A stretch of 5,932 bases of DNA from Bacteroidota bacterium (GTDB taxonomy: Bacteria > Bacteroidota > Bacteroidia > NS11-12g > UBA9320). A program made the translations under genes and the position numbers. This document shows, in pieces, positions 5,768-5,932 of the stretch (positions within the stretch are counted from its first letter, which is position 1; every line of letters begins with the position of its first letter). The DNA lies in the NCBI GenBank assembly GCA_003485825.1, contig DNHN01000193.1, positions 1 through 5,932 on the forward strand, written 5' to 3'. The notes below the pieces were generated by a model. It searched no databases. It saw nothing but the letters and a program-made list of their open reading frames with translations, and was not told the origin of the DNA.

Positions 5768-5932
5768 TTACGATACGGACCCTTGGCAACTGCTGCCAGC
5801 GCCTGCTGTGCAGCCATAGCAATGTTGGGAAACCACAATAGCTCTTGCTGCTAAGACCTCTTCGTTGTAGTCTTTTATATGTTTTACTTTACTATTTACT
5901 TTTAGCTCTAGCATTTGATTAAAATCACAATC
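5768..5932 (-). CDS. arsS: ArsS, arsenosugar biosynthesis radical SAM protein, C-terminal part (cut by window edge)
   Basis: The minus strand is open from the right edge of the window to a TAA at 5768-5770, encoding the last 54 residues of a protein that starts outside. The fragment opens with DCDFNQMLEL and ends with HCYGCTAGAGSSCQGSVS. This Cys-rich tail, with cysteines spaced CxxC and then C eight residues later, is the C-terminal signature of the radical SAM/Cys-rich family that includes ArsS. ArsS couples dimethylated arsenic to the 5'-deoxyadenosyl group of SAM, forming 5'-deoxy-5'-dimethylarsinoyl-adenosine. The radical SAM CxxxCxxC motif would be upstream and cannot be checked here. 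Some family members are selenoproteins; in this fragment all four cysteines are ordinary TGC or TGT codons and no in-frame TGA occurs. It stands 24 bases upstream of the glycosyltransferase in the same orientation, as expected for an arsenosugar operon. Confidence 0.88.
   Translation of the reverse strand, partial: DCDFNQMLELKVNSKVKHIKDYNEEVLAARAIVVSQHCYGCTAGAGSSCQGSVS

Noticed and set aside
5657..5854. Plus-strand 65-codon open frame over the arsS end and glycosyltransferase start
   Set aside because: It is antisense to two well-supported minus-strand genes, and its Cys/Ala-rich end is only the complement of the ArsS tail codons.
5768..5932. Selenocysteine in the ArsS tail
   Set aside because: Some relatives are selenoproteins, but the visible part has only TGC/TGT cysteines and no in-frame TGA, and the frame ends at TAA.

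Overview
The window looks like chromosomal DNA of a member of the Bacteroidota. The DNA is AT-rich, most starts lack a Shine-Dalgarno sequence, there is a good match to the Bacteroidota -7 promoter element (TAnnTTTG) ahead of the first gene, and the gene families match that phylum. No RNA gene, mobile element or CRISPR array was seen.

Left part, plus strand: an SRAP-domain protein (148-831, HMCES/YedK family, protects abasic sites in single-stranded DNA), then a Crp/Fnr-family regulator with an unusual cysteine cluster (1080-1724), then an OprD-like outer-membrane porin with a signal peptide (1937-3310). The 212 bases between regulator and porin hold a perfect 7+7 bp dyad with a 4-base spacer, a plausible Crp/Fnr-type operator, and a second, weaker dyad.

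Right part, minus strand: a tightly packed operon for arsenosugar biosynthesis. In transcription order it holds the last 54 codons of the radical SAM protein ArsS (5768-5932, cut by the window edge), a TIGR04282/DUF2064-type glycosyltransferase (5120-5743), a trimeric-type purine nucleoside phosphorylase (4311-5123) and the arsenite methyltransferase ArsM (3346-4314). The last three genes overlap by ATGA at both junctions, so their translation is probably coupled. The operon converges on the porin gene with only 35 bases between stop codons.

Inferred pathway: ArsM methylates As(III) to a dimethylated species. ArsS joins it to the 5'-deoxyadenosyl group of SAM, giving 5'-deoxy-5'-dimethylarsinoyl-adenosine. 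The phosphorylase would remove adenine and leave an arsinoyl-ribose 1-phosphate. The DUF2064-type enzyme would help activate or transfer that sugar. The phosphorylase supports this reading: the residue that in ordinary PNPs contacts the base 6-position is Asp, and the His that contacts the nucleoside 5'-OH appears to be Ile, as expected for a 6-aminopurine nucleoside with a non-hydroxyl 5' group. The Cys-rich regulator and the porin may be functionally tied to this arsenic chemistry, but that link rests on proximity only.
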